Source: Acidisphaera sp. S103 (lineage in GTDB: Bacteria > Pseudomonadota > Alphaproteobacteria > Acetobacterales > Acetobacteraceae). Taken from it: DNA of 64,000 nt. Shown here piece after piece: positions 46,586 to 55,119 of this stretch (position 1 is the first letter of the stretch; every line of letters begins with the position of its first letter). Under the pieces are notes generated by a model. That model had not been told where the DNA came from. It made no database searches and saw nothing but the letters and a program-made list of their open reading frames with translations. The translations under genes and the position numbers were made by a program. The stretch spans positions 34,412 to 98,411 of the forward strand of contig NZ_LMUJ01000079.1 in the NCBI RefSeq assembly GCF_009765975.1, given 5' to 3'.

Positions 46586-47528
46586 GCCCAGCTCCGCGTG
46601 CCCGAGCGAGCCTGCGTCCAAGCAACTGCCGAAGTTGGTCCACCACGTCGTGTTCGGTGGAAATTGGCAGGATCGGAATGGCGCGGTCGCGGGAAAACGT
46701 TTCTATGCGATCGCGTCGCGCAATGAAATCCGTGGCGAACCGCGCGCGCAGACCGTGGGCTGATGTGTCGACCTCGATTTGGCTGGCAGCATCCGCCATG
46801 ACCACGTTGCCAATGTCGGGAAGCGATGCTTCGAGCGGGTCATGAATGAAGATGGTCAGGACGTCGTTGTGTGACGTCATCCTTGTGACCAGTTCGACGG
46901 TTGTTTCATTGGCGCCGAATGCGTCGGTGATCAGGCAGATCAGCCAATCATGTGTTGCCAGGCGGGTGGCTCGGCGTAGTGCATCGTTCAGCAGGTCGGG
47001 TTCGGCGGCCTTGTCAGCGCCGATCCGTAAGGCCTGGTTTTGCCGCGCCAGGGCGCCGGCGATCTGCCGTACTGCGGTTTCGCGGGCGCGTGGTCGTACT
47101 TCGACGATATCGGATTCGGAAAAAATGATCGCGCCGGCGCGATCCCCCAGTGAGGTGATGCGCCACGCTGCAAGTGCTGCCGCCTCCGCCGCCGCCACCG
47201 ACTTCATGGCGTGCCGGCTACCGAAGAACATCGATAGCCGCTGATCGACCAGCAACAGGACGCTGCGATCACGTTCTTCATTGTAGATGCGGACATGCGC
47301 ACGACCAAACCGAGCGGTTGCCGGCCAGTCGATGGCACGTGTGTCGTCACCTTCGACGTAGGGGCGCAGTTCCTCGAAATCGAGGCCACGACCACGCACC
47401 CGCGATGCGTGCCGCCCGGCGAGCAAGCTGTGTACCGGCTGGCGTGGCAGGAAGCTGAAACCCGTGGCGCGATGCCGCAGTTTCAACAGGTCGTCCAGCG
47501 TCACGTAGGCGCGCGCCGGTTCGCTCAT
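46575..47528 (-). CDS. DUF58 protein (MxaS-like)
   Basis: A 317-aa cytoplasmic protein with the DUF58 core: RGRGLDFEELRPYVEGDDTR followed by IDWPATARFGRAHVRIYNEERDR, then a VWA-like domain with VDQRLSMFFG at the metal-site position. DUF58 proteins accompany MoxR ATPases nearly everywhere. The ATG at 47528 overlaps the MoxR stop as TGATG; a GTG one codon earlier is the alternative. Confidence 0.9.
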   Translation of the reverse strand: MSEPARAYVTLDDLLKLRHRATGFSFLPRQPVHSLLAGRHASRVRGRGLDFEELRPYVEGDDTRAIDWPATARFGRAHVRIYNEERDRSVLLLVDQRLSMFFGSRHAMKSVAAAEAAALAAWRITSLGDRAGAIIFSESDIVEVRPRARETAVRQIAGALARQNQALRIGADKAAEPDLLNDALRRATRLATHDWLICLITDAFGANETTVELVTRMTSHNDVLTIFIHDPLEASLPDIGNVVMADAASQIEVDTSAHGLRARFATDFIARRDRIETFSRDRAIPILPISTEHDVVDQLRQLLGRRLARARGAGHGG

Positions 47529-48499
47529 CACACCGCGACCGCCACCTGCCTGACCAGCTCGTTGATCACGTCGTCCGTCCGGACGCCATCGGCGCTGGCT
47601 TCGTAGCTGAGCGAGATGCGGTGGCGCAGGCAGTCGTGAACGATAGCCTGCACATCCTCCGGTAAGACATAGTCGCGTCCCTGCAGCCAGGCGTACACCC
47701 GTGAACTACGGTCGAGCGCCAGTGATCCGCGCGGGCTGGCGCCGATGGCGATCCATCGCCGCAGCTTGTCGCCGAATTCCGCCGGCCGGCGTGTGGCAGC
47801 GATGAGGGCGATGATGTAGTTTTCCACGACCTCGGCGGTCTTGATGTGGTCGATCTCCTGTCGGGCGTCGAAGATGACCTGCCGCGGGAGCGGTGGCGGT
47901 TCCGGCGTTCGAGGATGTTGCGATTGTTCATCGCGTACCAGGCGCAGCACTTTGATCTCGTCCGCATCGGCGGGATAATCGATCATTACGTGCATCAGAA
48001 AGCGATCTTTCTGCGCTTCCGGCAGCGGATAGGTGCCTTCCTGTTCGATGGGATTTTGCGTCGCCAACACCATGAACAGATCGGGCAGGCCATAGCGCTG
48101 ACCGGCGACTGTTATCTGACGTTCTTCCATCGCTTCCAGGAGTGCCGATTGCACCTTGGCGGGCGCACGATTGATTTCGTCGGCAAGGATCAGATTGCCG
48201 AAGACCGGGCCCTTTCGGAATTCGAAATTGCCGCCGCGATAGATCTCCCCGCCGGTGACATCGGACGGCAGCAGGTCCGGCGTGAACTGGATACGACTGA
48301 AGTCGGACTCTAACGCGCGTGACAGGCTCTTGATCGCTCGGGTTTTGGCGAGGCCAGGCAGGCCTTCCACCAGCACGTTGCCGTTGGCGAGCAGCACGAT
48401 GACGATGCGTTCCACCACGCGTTCCTGGCCGATGATGGACTGGTTGACCCGCCGCTGAATTTCGATGATGGCCTCTCGCGGCGACATATCGTTGCTCAT
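47528..48499 (-). CDS. MoxR-family AAA+ ATPase
   Basis: A 323-aa cytoplasmic ATPase. Walker A EGLPGLAKT, Walker B LILADEINRAPAKVQSALLE and sensor-1 LATQNPIEQEGTYPLPEAQ are all present and typical of MoxR. It acts as a chaperone with DUF58 and VWA partners. The ATG at 48499 is chosen because it overlaps the HAD stop as ATGA, and the conserved family start MSPREAI follows shortly; the upstream part of the open frame is the shadow of the HAD gene. Confidence 0.94.
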   Translation of the reverse strand: MSNDMSPREAIIEIQRRVNQSIIGQERVVERIVIVLLANGNVLVEGLPGLAKTRAIKSLSRALESDFSRIQFTPDLLPSDVTGGEIYRGGNFEFRKGPVFGNLILADEINRAPAKVQSALLEAMEERQITVAGQRYGLPDLFMVLATQNPIEQEGTYPLPEAQKDRFLMHVMIDYPADADEIKVLRLVRDEQSQHPRTPEPPPLPRQVIFDARQEIDHIKTAEVVENYIIALIAATRRPAEFGDKLRRWIAIGASPRGSLALDRSSRVYAWLQGRDYVLPEDVQAIVHDCLRHRISLSYEASADGVRTDDVINELVRQVAVAV

Positions 48500-49506
48500 T
48501 TTTGAAACGGATAAATCACTTTCCAGTCGCTCTTCATGTCGACCACCAGCCAGCCACGCTTCGGCGCCTCGTCCAGAGCCTTGTCGAGCTTGCCGATGGA
48601 CGACGTCCGGTCGTAAGCCCATTCGCGCGCCGCGTCGGTGTGATGCACGATCATCGCAAAGTTCGGTCCGTCGTTCAGCGTGGTCCATTGCAACATCTGC
48701 AGGTCGCCATCGGAATTGCCGGCGGCGAACACCGGGCGGCGGCCAATGAACCGATTGATGCCCGCCGGCTTCCCGGGGCCATCGTCGACAAATTCGATCT
48801 GCGACAGTTTCAGCAGTTCCGGCTTGTCCCCGACCAGCCTGTACTCGACCTTGCCGCTTGATCCCACCACCTGCTCGGGTGGGATACCGTAGATCTTCTC
48901 AACCCAGGGGCGCATGAATTCGACGCCGCCGCCGGAGACGATAAACGCCTTGAAGCCGTTCGCGCGCAAGTATGCCAACAGTTCCAGCATCGGCTGATAA
49001 ACCAGATCGCTGTACGGCCGATTGAAGCGGGGATGCCGAGCGGTGCGCATCCAGTCCGCGACGTCTTTGCCGAACGCGTCGACGGTCATCCCCGTGTGTG
49101 TGGCGGCCATCAGTTCCATCGTCCCTTTGTCGCCCAGGGCGGCGAGTGTGGCATGGTCGCCTTCGAGAACCGCCTTGTAAGGCTGCTTGTCCTTCCAATC
49201 CGGATGATCTTTGCTCATCACCCTGATTCGATCTAACGCATATGCGAACTGAAAATACACCGGCTGCTCGGACCACAGCGTTCCGTCGTTATCGAATGTC
49301 GCGATACGCTGTTCGACCGGCACAAAGTCTGGGCCACCCTGCGTCGTGACTCGCGTCACGAAGGAGACGATCGCCTGCTTGGCAGGGCCATCGTTCCAGG
49401 ATGGCAGTGGATCAGTCTGGCCGAAGGCGGGACCGATGCGGGGAAACGCACCGATCGCCGCCGTAAGCCCCAGCAAGGTAGTTCGTCTGGTCGGATGGTT
49501 GAACAC
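48496..49506 (-). CDS. Exported HAD-superfamily hydrolase
   Basis: A 336-aa protein with a Tat-like signal (RRTTLLGLTAAIGAF), then the HAD core: motif I FDNDGTLW with the nucleophile Asp, motif II IVSGGG, motif III region with Lys, and motif IV FAAGNSDGDLQML. A long cap (about residues 100-200) lies after motif I. It should be a periplasmic phosphatase. It starts 27 nt after the sulfatase gene and is coupled to MoxR. A joint role with the sulfatase, for example releasing phosphate or processing a sulfated ester, is conjecture. Confidence 0.87.
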   Translation of the reverse strand: MFNHPTRRTTLLGLTAAIGAFPRIGPAFGQTDPLPSWNDGPAKQAIVSFVTRVTTQGGPDFVPVEQRIATFDNDGTLWSEQPVYFQFAYALDRIRVMSKDHPDWKDKQPYKAVLEGDHATLAALGDKGTMELMAATHTGMTVDAFGKDVADWMRTARHPRFNRPYSDLVYQPMLELLAYLRANGFKAFIVSGGGVEFMRPWVEKIYGIPPEQVVGSSGKVEYRLVGDKPELLKLSQIEFVDDGPGKPAGINRFIGRRPVFAAGNSDGDLQMLQWTTLNDGPNFAMIVHHTDAAREWAYDRTSSIGKLDKALDEAPKRGWLVVDMKSDWKVIYPFQK

Positions 49507-49533
49507 CGCTTTCTTCCCGGGGTGGTACCAAGG

Positions 49534-51198
49534 CTACTCCAGACCGCGTTTCTTGAATGATTCGTCGATCTTCTTGTCCACGGCCTTGCGTACCTGATCG
49601 ATGCTAAAGCTCGCCGGGCGCTGGCTCGGCGGATACGCAACGAATGTTTCCAGGAAGGCCGCGGCTTTCATTTGTGCTTCACCAACCAGAAAGCCATTTT
49701 TAGCCATCCAATCATAGTATTGATCGGAAGTGATATCGGCGCGCTCATAGGGGTCCATACGCAGATTGAACAACATTGGAAGACGCAAGCGCGTGAACGG
49801 ATTGGCCCAGATCAGCAAATTACCAGGCGCGCGCTGTTCCTCGAACACGGCCTTGAAGTTGCCAAACCGCATGGCAACGAGATCGCCGTCGTCATTGAAA
49901 TAGTAGAACTCGTTTCGCGCCCCTTTGGGCTCCTGGCCGGTCAGGTAGGGCAGCTGGTTGTAGCCATCCAGGTGGACCTTGAAATTCGCACCGGTCGGCG
50001 GCACCGACCAGCCGTTGAGCAAGCGGTCCTTGACCGTTGTATCGCCGGCAGCCGCCAGCAATGTCGGGAACCAATCCAGCCCGCTGAAGATATCATTCGA
50101 AACCGACCCCGGTTGGATATGCCCCGGCCAGCGGATCATGCACGGTACGCGGAAGGCGCCTTCCCAGTTGGTATCCTTCTCGCTACGGAACGGTGATACC
50201 GCCGAATCCGGCCAGGACCACTCGTTGGGACCGTTATCGGTGGTATAGATGACGATCGTGTTGTCGGCGATCTTCAGGTCGTCCACGGTCTTCAACAGTT
50301 TCCCGACGTCGCCGTCGTGTTCGACCATGCCGTCCGCGTATTCGTTGCCTGGCATACCACTCTGGCCGCGCATGGATGCGCGAACATGCGTGAACGCGTG
50401 CATCCGCGTGGTGTTCATCCAGCAAAAGAACGGTTTGTTCGCTTTAACCTGGCGATCCATGAAGTCGATGGCAGCCGCGGTCGTTTCATCATCGATGGTT
50501 TCCATCCGCTTTTTATCCAGCGGCCCGCTATCCTCGATCTTACCGTCGGCAAAGCTGTGCAAAACACCGCGTGGAGACATGGCCTTCACGAACGCGGGGT
50601 CGTCTTTCGGCCAAAGCTCGCGCTCAGGTTCTTCCTCGGCGTTCAGGTGATAAAGATTGCCGAAGAACTCGTCGAACCCATGGTTGGTCGGCAAATATTC
50701 ATCCTTGTCGCCAAGATGGTTCTTGCCGAATTGCCCTGTCGCATAGCCCATCGGTTTGAGTGCCTGCGCAATGGTTATATCTCCCTTCTGGAGGCCAGCC
50801 GAGGCGCCCGGGATGCCCACTTTGGACAACCCGGTCCGCAGCGGCGTCTGACCGGTGATGAAGGATGAGCGGCCCGCCGTGCAGCTGTTTTCCGCATAAT
50901 AGTCCGTGAACAGCATGCCTTCTTTGGCGATGCGGTCGATGTTTGGCGTTTTGTAGCCCACCAGTCCAAACGTGTAGGCGCTGATGTTCGATTGCCCGAC
51001 ATCGTCGCCGAAAATGACCAGGATATTTGGCTTGACGTCGGCCGAACCCGACGTTGGGGGTTGAGCCTGACCCTGCGTTTGCGCCTTTACGGTCCCTCCG
51101 GCGAACGACGATGCCAAGGCAGTACCCACGGCAAGCATGGCACGCCGGCCGAGGCGCGAGCGCGGCTGATCTCTATCGTTTTGATCCCGGTCGTTCAT
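49534..51198 (-). CDS. Tat-exported arylsulfatase-type sulfatase
   Basis: A 554-aa sulfatase. A long basic N-terminus with SRLGRRAMLAVGTALASSFA is a twin-arginine signal. The catalytic domain begins KPNILVIFGDDVGQ (Asp65-Asp66, Ca2+ ligands) and has the formylglycine motif CTAGRSS at Cys106 (C-x-A-x-R, a known variant of C-x-P-x-R), KNHLGD, and the second metal pair in TTDNGPN, then EGAFRVPCMIRWPG. It hydrolyses sulfate esters after Cys is converted to formylglycine. The ATG at 51198 overlaps the stop of the maturation-enzyme gene as ATGA. Export in folded form by Tat fits modification in the cytoplasm first. Confidence 0.93.
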   Translation of the reverse strand: MNDRDQNDRDQPRSRLGRRAMLAVGTALASSFAGGTVKAQTQGQAQPPTSGSADVKPNILVIFGDDVGQSNISAYTFGLVGYKTPNIDRIAKEGMLFTDYYAENSCTAGRSSFITGQTPLRTGLSKVGIPGASAGLQKGDITIAQALKPMGYATGQFGKNHLGDKDEYLPTNHGFDEFFGNLYHLNAEEEPERELWPKDDPAFVKAMSPRGVLHSFADGKIEDSGPLDKKRMETIDDETTAAAIDFMDRQVKANKPFFCWMNTTRMHAFTHVRASMRGQSGMPGNEYADGMVEHDGDVGKLLKTVDDLKIADNTIVIYTTDNGPNEWSWPDSAVSPFRSEKDTNWEGAFRVPCMIRWPGHIQPGSVSNDIFSGLDWFPTLLAAAGDTTVKDRLLNGWSVPPTGANFKVHLDGYNQLPYLTGQEPKGARNEFYYFNDDGDLVAMRFGNFKAVFEEQRAPGNLLIWANPFTRLRLPMLFNLRMDPYERADITSDQYYDWMAKNGFLVGEAQMKAAAFLETFVAYPPSQRPASFSIDQVRKAVDKKIDESFKKRGLE

Positions 51199-52172
51199 GG
51201 CTGTTCCTTCCTCATTATGCAACGGAAGCCGACATGGCTGGTGGATGTGTCGATCGGTTCGGCATGACGGGCAGCGGGCCGGTACCGGCGGCAATAGTTT
51301 GGCGCGCATAAATGCGAGCCGCCCTTCAGCACCTTGCGTGGAATAGCAACGTTCGGTTGCCTGGAATCAAGGCTTGCCTCTTCTGGCCCGCCGCGCGGAT
51401 TGACCGGCACGCAACACGCCTTCGGTGCGTCGTCGGGGTGATGGGTGGACCACCAATCGCTGGTCCATTCCCAGACATTGCCGATCATATCGTGCAGTCC
51501 ATAGCCATTCGGCGGAAAAACACGCACGGGCGAGGTCCGCGTGTAGCCATCGGTGGCCAGATTTTCGTGCGGGAATGTTCCTTGCCAAGTATTCGCCATC
51601 GGTTGGCCGTTGGGCGTAAATTCTTCGCCCCAACTGAATTCGGCACCGTCCAGTCCACCGCGAGCGGCGAATTCCCACTCGACTTCAGTCGGCAAATCCT
51701 TTCCCATCCAGGTCGCGAACGCCTTCGCATCGCGATAGGCGACGTGAACGACGGGATGATCGTCCAGGCCTTTGATCGAACTCCCGGGGCCGTAGGGCCG
51801 TCGCCAGTTGGCGCGGAAGCGGAACTGCCACCATTGACTCCAGTCACGTGGATCAACCGGATGGTTCGGTGGCGAGAACACCAGTGAACCGGCTTTCAGC
51901 ATATGCGGCAGCGCACCCGGATAATCCTTCGGATCGGGTGGGATTTCGGCATAGGTGACAAAGCCGGTCGCTGCGACGAAGGTGGAAAACTGCCGGTTGG
52001 TGACGGGGGTTTCGTCCATATGGAAGCCATCCACAGTCACTCGGTGGACAGGACGTTCCTCGAGATAATGGGTGTCGGAGCCCATCCGGAACGTGCCGCC
52101 GGGAATCCACGCCATCGCGACATCGGGTTTTTTCCCTATCGCCGGTCGATGTCGTGTCTTGGTGGCTTGCAT
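51195..52172 (-). CDS. Formylglycine-generating enzyme (SUMF1-like)
   Basis: A 325-aa cytoplasmic protein with the FGE-sulfatase fold: MAWIPGGTFRMGSD start, LPTEVEWEFAARGG, IGNVWEWTSDWW, and the C-terminal KVLKGGSHLCAPNYCRRYRP with the catalytic Cys pair (Cys 289 and 294, C-x4-C). These Cys bind copper and oxidise the sulfatase Cys to formylglycine using O2. Both Cys are present, so it should be active. No signal peptide. It is translationally coupled to the sulfatase gene, its obvious substrate. The ATG at 52172 is preferred to an upstream ATG at 52238 that overlaps the preceding gene. Confidence 0.93.
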   Translation of the reverse strand: MQATKTRHRPAIGKKPDVAMAWIPGGTFRMGSDTHYLEERPVHRVTVDGFHMDETPVTNRQFSTFVAATGFVTYAEIPPDPKDYPGALPHMLKAGSLVFSPPNHPVDPRDWSQWWQFRFRANWRRPYGPGSSIKGLDDHPVVHVAYRDAKAFATWMGKDLPTEVEWEFAARGGLDGAEFSWGEEFTPNGQPMANTWQGTFPHENLATDGYTRTSPVRVFPPNGYGLHDMIGNVWEWTSDWWSTHHPDDAPKACCVPVNPRGGPEEASLDSRQPNVAIPRKVLKGGSHLCAPNYCRRYRPAARHAEPIDTSTSHVGFRCIMRKEQP

Positions 52173-52200
52173 CACGCGCACATCTCTCCGGAGTTGGTGC

Positions 52201-53232
52201 TTACCTTTGACCGGTCGGGAACAGCAAAGCCTGCGCATTTTCGTGATGCGGCGGCGCTGGCGTGATCACCATTGTCAGCCACAGATTCCAACCGTCCGGC
52301 CGGTTCTGCGCCGCGAATTCCTTGTAGCCCTTCAGGTTGATGTAACCTTGTGCGGCCGAACCGATCGGAAACATGTAGCCGATCTGCGGTCCGATCCCGA
52401 GGACCCGCGATTCAAAACTGCCGAGCGTAGCGCCGGCCCCGCCGTCGGGGCTTATTTGGGCGTACACGTATCCGACTATGCCCACGAGAAACTGCTTGCT
52501 CAGGAACTGAGAGGCGCCCCAGTCCAGATGCAGGTCAACACCATTCTGGTAGTGGGTAGTCATATTTTCAAAGTTATAGGTAAGACCGAGCGCCGCGGAG
52601 AACTCTCGGCCGGTCGCGGGATTGAGATAGGTGTAACCTCCACCCCCATCGATCGCGGCGTGGCCAATACCCAGATTGGCAAGCCGATTGGAACTGTAAT
52701 TGCCAGCCGGAATATCGCCGGTGACATAGGTCATGAAATTGTTCACGCCTTTATTCCATTTCAGCGCCGCCTGCGGGATCAGATCACCGAAGCCGCCGAT
52801 TTCATCGCTGCGGCTTCCCGAGATTGATCGCCCGAACGGACCGGTCAGTGTCGCGTCGACCGACGCCGTCGAAGCCCCGGCAATCCCCAGAAGGCTGACC
52901 GACAGTTGAGCGCCTATGACCGGCGTCGCGAATGTATAGGTGGGCCCAAATGCGGCCAGGTTGGCTTGCCCGCCGAGCCCACCAACGATTTTGCCGCCTA
53001 GTTCGAACGTCTTGCCGCCGCCGGCACTCAGCGACGTATAGTAATAAAGCGCGGTGAACGATGGTCCGGGCACGCCGGGCACTGCCGCGAGGCTGCCGTT
53101 CAGGCCGGGCAGCCAAAAGCTGATACCGCCTTCATCGGCCGACGATGGTGCAGGGCAAATGAGCGCCGCCGCGACCGCCAGCAACGAGGCCGCACCGTAT
53201 CGTCTCGCTCGAACAGACATAGCCCTGCCCAT
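52201..53232 (-). CDS. Outer-membrane transporter-like barrel (phenol-MetA type)
   Basis: A 343-aa outer-membrane protein of the MetA-pathway-of-phenol-degradation family. Signal peptide about residues 1-33 (ending SSADE), then a barrel beginning GGISFWLPGLNGSLAAVPG, with YYYTSLSAGGGK and DIPAGNYSSNRLANLGIGHAAIDGG. The ATG at 53232 is chosen because GGAG stands 9 nt upstream; a second ATG lies four codons in. It precedes the FGE gene by 28 nt and is likely the entry route for the sulfatase substrate or for a product. Confidence 0.82.
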   Translation of the reverse strand: MGRAMSVRARRYGAASLLAVAAALICPAPSSADEGGISFWLPGLNGSLAAVPGVPGPSFTALYYYTSLSAGGGKTFELGGKIVGGLGGQANLAAFGPTYTFATPVIGAQLSVSLLGIAGASTASVDATLTGPFGRSISGSRSDEIGGFGDLIPQAALKWNKGVNNFMTYVTGDIPAGNYSSNRLANLGIGHAAIDGGGGYTYLNPATGREFSAALGLTYNFENMTTHYQNGVDLHLDWGASQFLSKQFLVGIVGYVYAQISPDGGAGATLGSFESRVLGIGPQIGYMFPIGSAAQGYINLKGYKEFAAQNRPDGWNLWLTMVITPAPPHHENAQALLFPTGQR

Positions 53233-53390
53233 TGTGCTCGCTCCACCGCTTTTGTCGCGCGGGACGTCGTCCCAGTTGATCGTGCGGCTCGGGCAATGTC
53301 TTCGGAGGCTTCCCGATTGGCCATTGGGGTTATCCCTCGGATCACCCCGGAAATGCCTGTAAAGCAACGATGCCATGGAGATCGCGTCGC

Positions 53391-54590
53391 TCAAATCAGC
53401 AAGTGTAGGAGATGCTGGCCGATTACACGCAACGGCACCTCGGTCGCGACCAGCGGCAGCCCGGGCAATGCCGCCGGAATAAGGATAGCGATGATGTCCG
53501 CGCGGTCGATCGGAATAAATTTCATCTTGCGGACCATCCCGAAGCTGTTGCCGAGATCCGCCAACGACTGAATATCACCTGTTCCGAGGAGGGGCTCGTC
53601 CGTCGTCGCGGCGGCCGGTATCCATTTGCGGTCGAACGACTGCGTGTATTGGCTGGCCAGAATGCCGTATTCCGCAAGGCCGCGGTGTTTCACTTCCATC
53701 AGCCTCGGGCTAAAAATCAGCAAGGGACCGACGAAGATGATGATCGATAAGGCCATGAGCGTCACGCAGACTGGCCAATAGCTGTCGAGCCTGGCCCCGG
53801 TGGACAGAACCTTGGTCGCAACCGACGCTGACACCCCCGCGCTGAGCGCCAGCATGATGCTGCCAAACGGCACGACGGCCTTGCCGAGGAACATCAGACC
53901 GCCCGCCCCGTCTGGGTGCGTCGGCGTAAGCAGTAGATCGATCTTATTGAGCTGCCACAGAAATTTCGTCCACACCATCATGCGGTAGATCCACCGCAGT
54001 AACAGAAACTGAAAGATCGGCGTGCTGACGAAGATGTACCAAAGGCCCGCGAGAGAATACGGACCGTCCATCGTCGGCTGATACCAGGTCCCGTCACCTG
54101 CGCTCAGACCTTTATGAACCGTGAGCCAGCAGGCTAAGCCAGCCACCACGACCAACACCACTTCGGCGATCCGCGAATCCCGCAGGCGTATCGCGTCAGT
54201 GATCGCGTCCGAAAAGCGTTCGATGTCGCTGTCCTCAATCAGGCTGGCCGCGAGGAAGTGGTTAACGGTATTCCTGATGCGCCGTGCGATCGGGATTTCC
54301 GCCAACACCAATATCGGCAACGCAAAGAGAAAGCGTACATGCGTCGCGTAATCATAGACGAATGGCAGCACCAAACCGTGAAACGCGTCGCCATCAGCCA
54401 GAGCAAGCAGCGCGAGCGGCAACCATGTCACCGCCATCAACGCGACGGCGAACGTCGCACCCGCCCGCGCCGACATCGGCGGACTTAATCTGAGGCGTCG
54501 CAGCAGGGCTGTTCCCGGGCCGGCCTCCATCAAGCTCAGGATGACGGCGGACTCGCTTTTGAGCGCTTGCGTTACGGGAGCCCGCGTCAT
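53391..54590 (-). CDS. Polytopic membrane protein, uncharacterised
   Basis: A 399-aa protein with about six hydrophobic segments (residues about 45-70, 85-105, 145-165, 185-205, 240-265, 280-300) separated by basic loops. Not recognised. The N-terminal 40 residues are cytoplasmic, and a C-terminal stretch of about 100 residues ends in another hydrophobic segment. It is the likely first gene of the sulfatase/MoxR operon, 158 nt before the barrel gene, so a weak internal promoter is possible. No motif supports a specific function. Confidence 0.72.
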   Translation of the reverse strand: MTRAPVTQALKSESAVILSLMEAGPGTALLRRLRLSPPMSARAGATFAVALMAVTWLPLALLALADGDAFHGLVLPFVYDYATHVRFLFALPILVLAEIPIARRIRNTVNHFLAASLIEDSDIERFSDAITDAIRLRDSRIAEVVLVVVAGLACWLTVHKGLSAGDGTWYQPTMDGPYSLAGLWYIFVSTPIFQFLLLRWIYRMMVWTKFLWQLNKIDLLLTPTHPDGAGGLMFLGKAVVPFGSIMLALSAGVSASVATKVLSTGARLDSYWPVCVTLMALSIIIFVGPLLIFSPRLMEVKHRGLAEYGILASQYTQSFDRKWIPAAATTDEPLLGTGDIQSLADLGNSFGMVRKMKFIPIDRADIIAILIPAALPGLPLVATEVPLRVIGQHLLHLLI

Positions 54591-55119
54591 AACCGCCAGC
54601 GTCCACGCTGCCAGAGATCGACCGACGTCGCGGGCCGATCCATGAGGAGAGTGTCAGAGAGCCACCTCATGGTTATAACTCCTTTTGGCCGATCGTCGCG
54701 GACACGAGGCTTCGCCATCGGACAATGTTCCGACCCGGTGACCTGCATGGATATCCGTATTTTACCTTAGGTCGCCTGTTATCAACTCCCTGGTGACGTA
54801 TTGACGGCTGTGTGCGCCCGCCAAAATCGGCGACGTACGATACGTAATCGGCTTGTCTTGGCATGACACGCCGATCTCTTCCGGCCTATCCGTTAAATCC
54901 CTAAGAAGTTGTTGGGATCAGCCCGTCTTGCGTGCGAAGGGTTCCGTCGAGAATATCTGCAAGCCTTGTGTTAATTCGTGCGGCGGACCGATTCCACTCA
55001 GGTCGATGCGGCACGGGTGTGCGCGCTTTGGATCCACTCTCGGAATATTACTTCTACGGTTTGTTGGTTGTCGGCTTCCCGCAATAAGTCGCTACAAAAG
55101 TCGTGGTCAGGATCTCGCT
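54591..55119. other. Divergent promoter region between two envelope operons
   Basis: The 529-bp gap divides the minus-strand sulfatase/MoxR operon from the plus-strand DUF3300/DUF1254 operon. No gene is supported, although plus-strand frames run through it. Both operon promoters must lie here if the operons are as drawn. AGGA precedes the DUF3300 ATG by 8 nt. I could not identify a shared operator by eye. Confidence 0.5.

Noticed and set aside
42336-48499. A methanol-dehydrogenase (mxa) operon
   Set aside because: The accessory gene set matches, but no mxaF, mxaI, mxaG or xoxF gene is present in the window.
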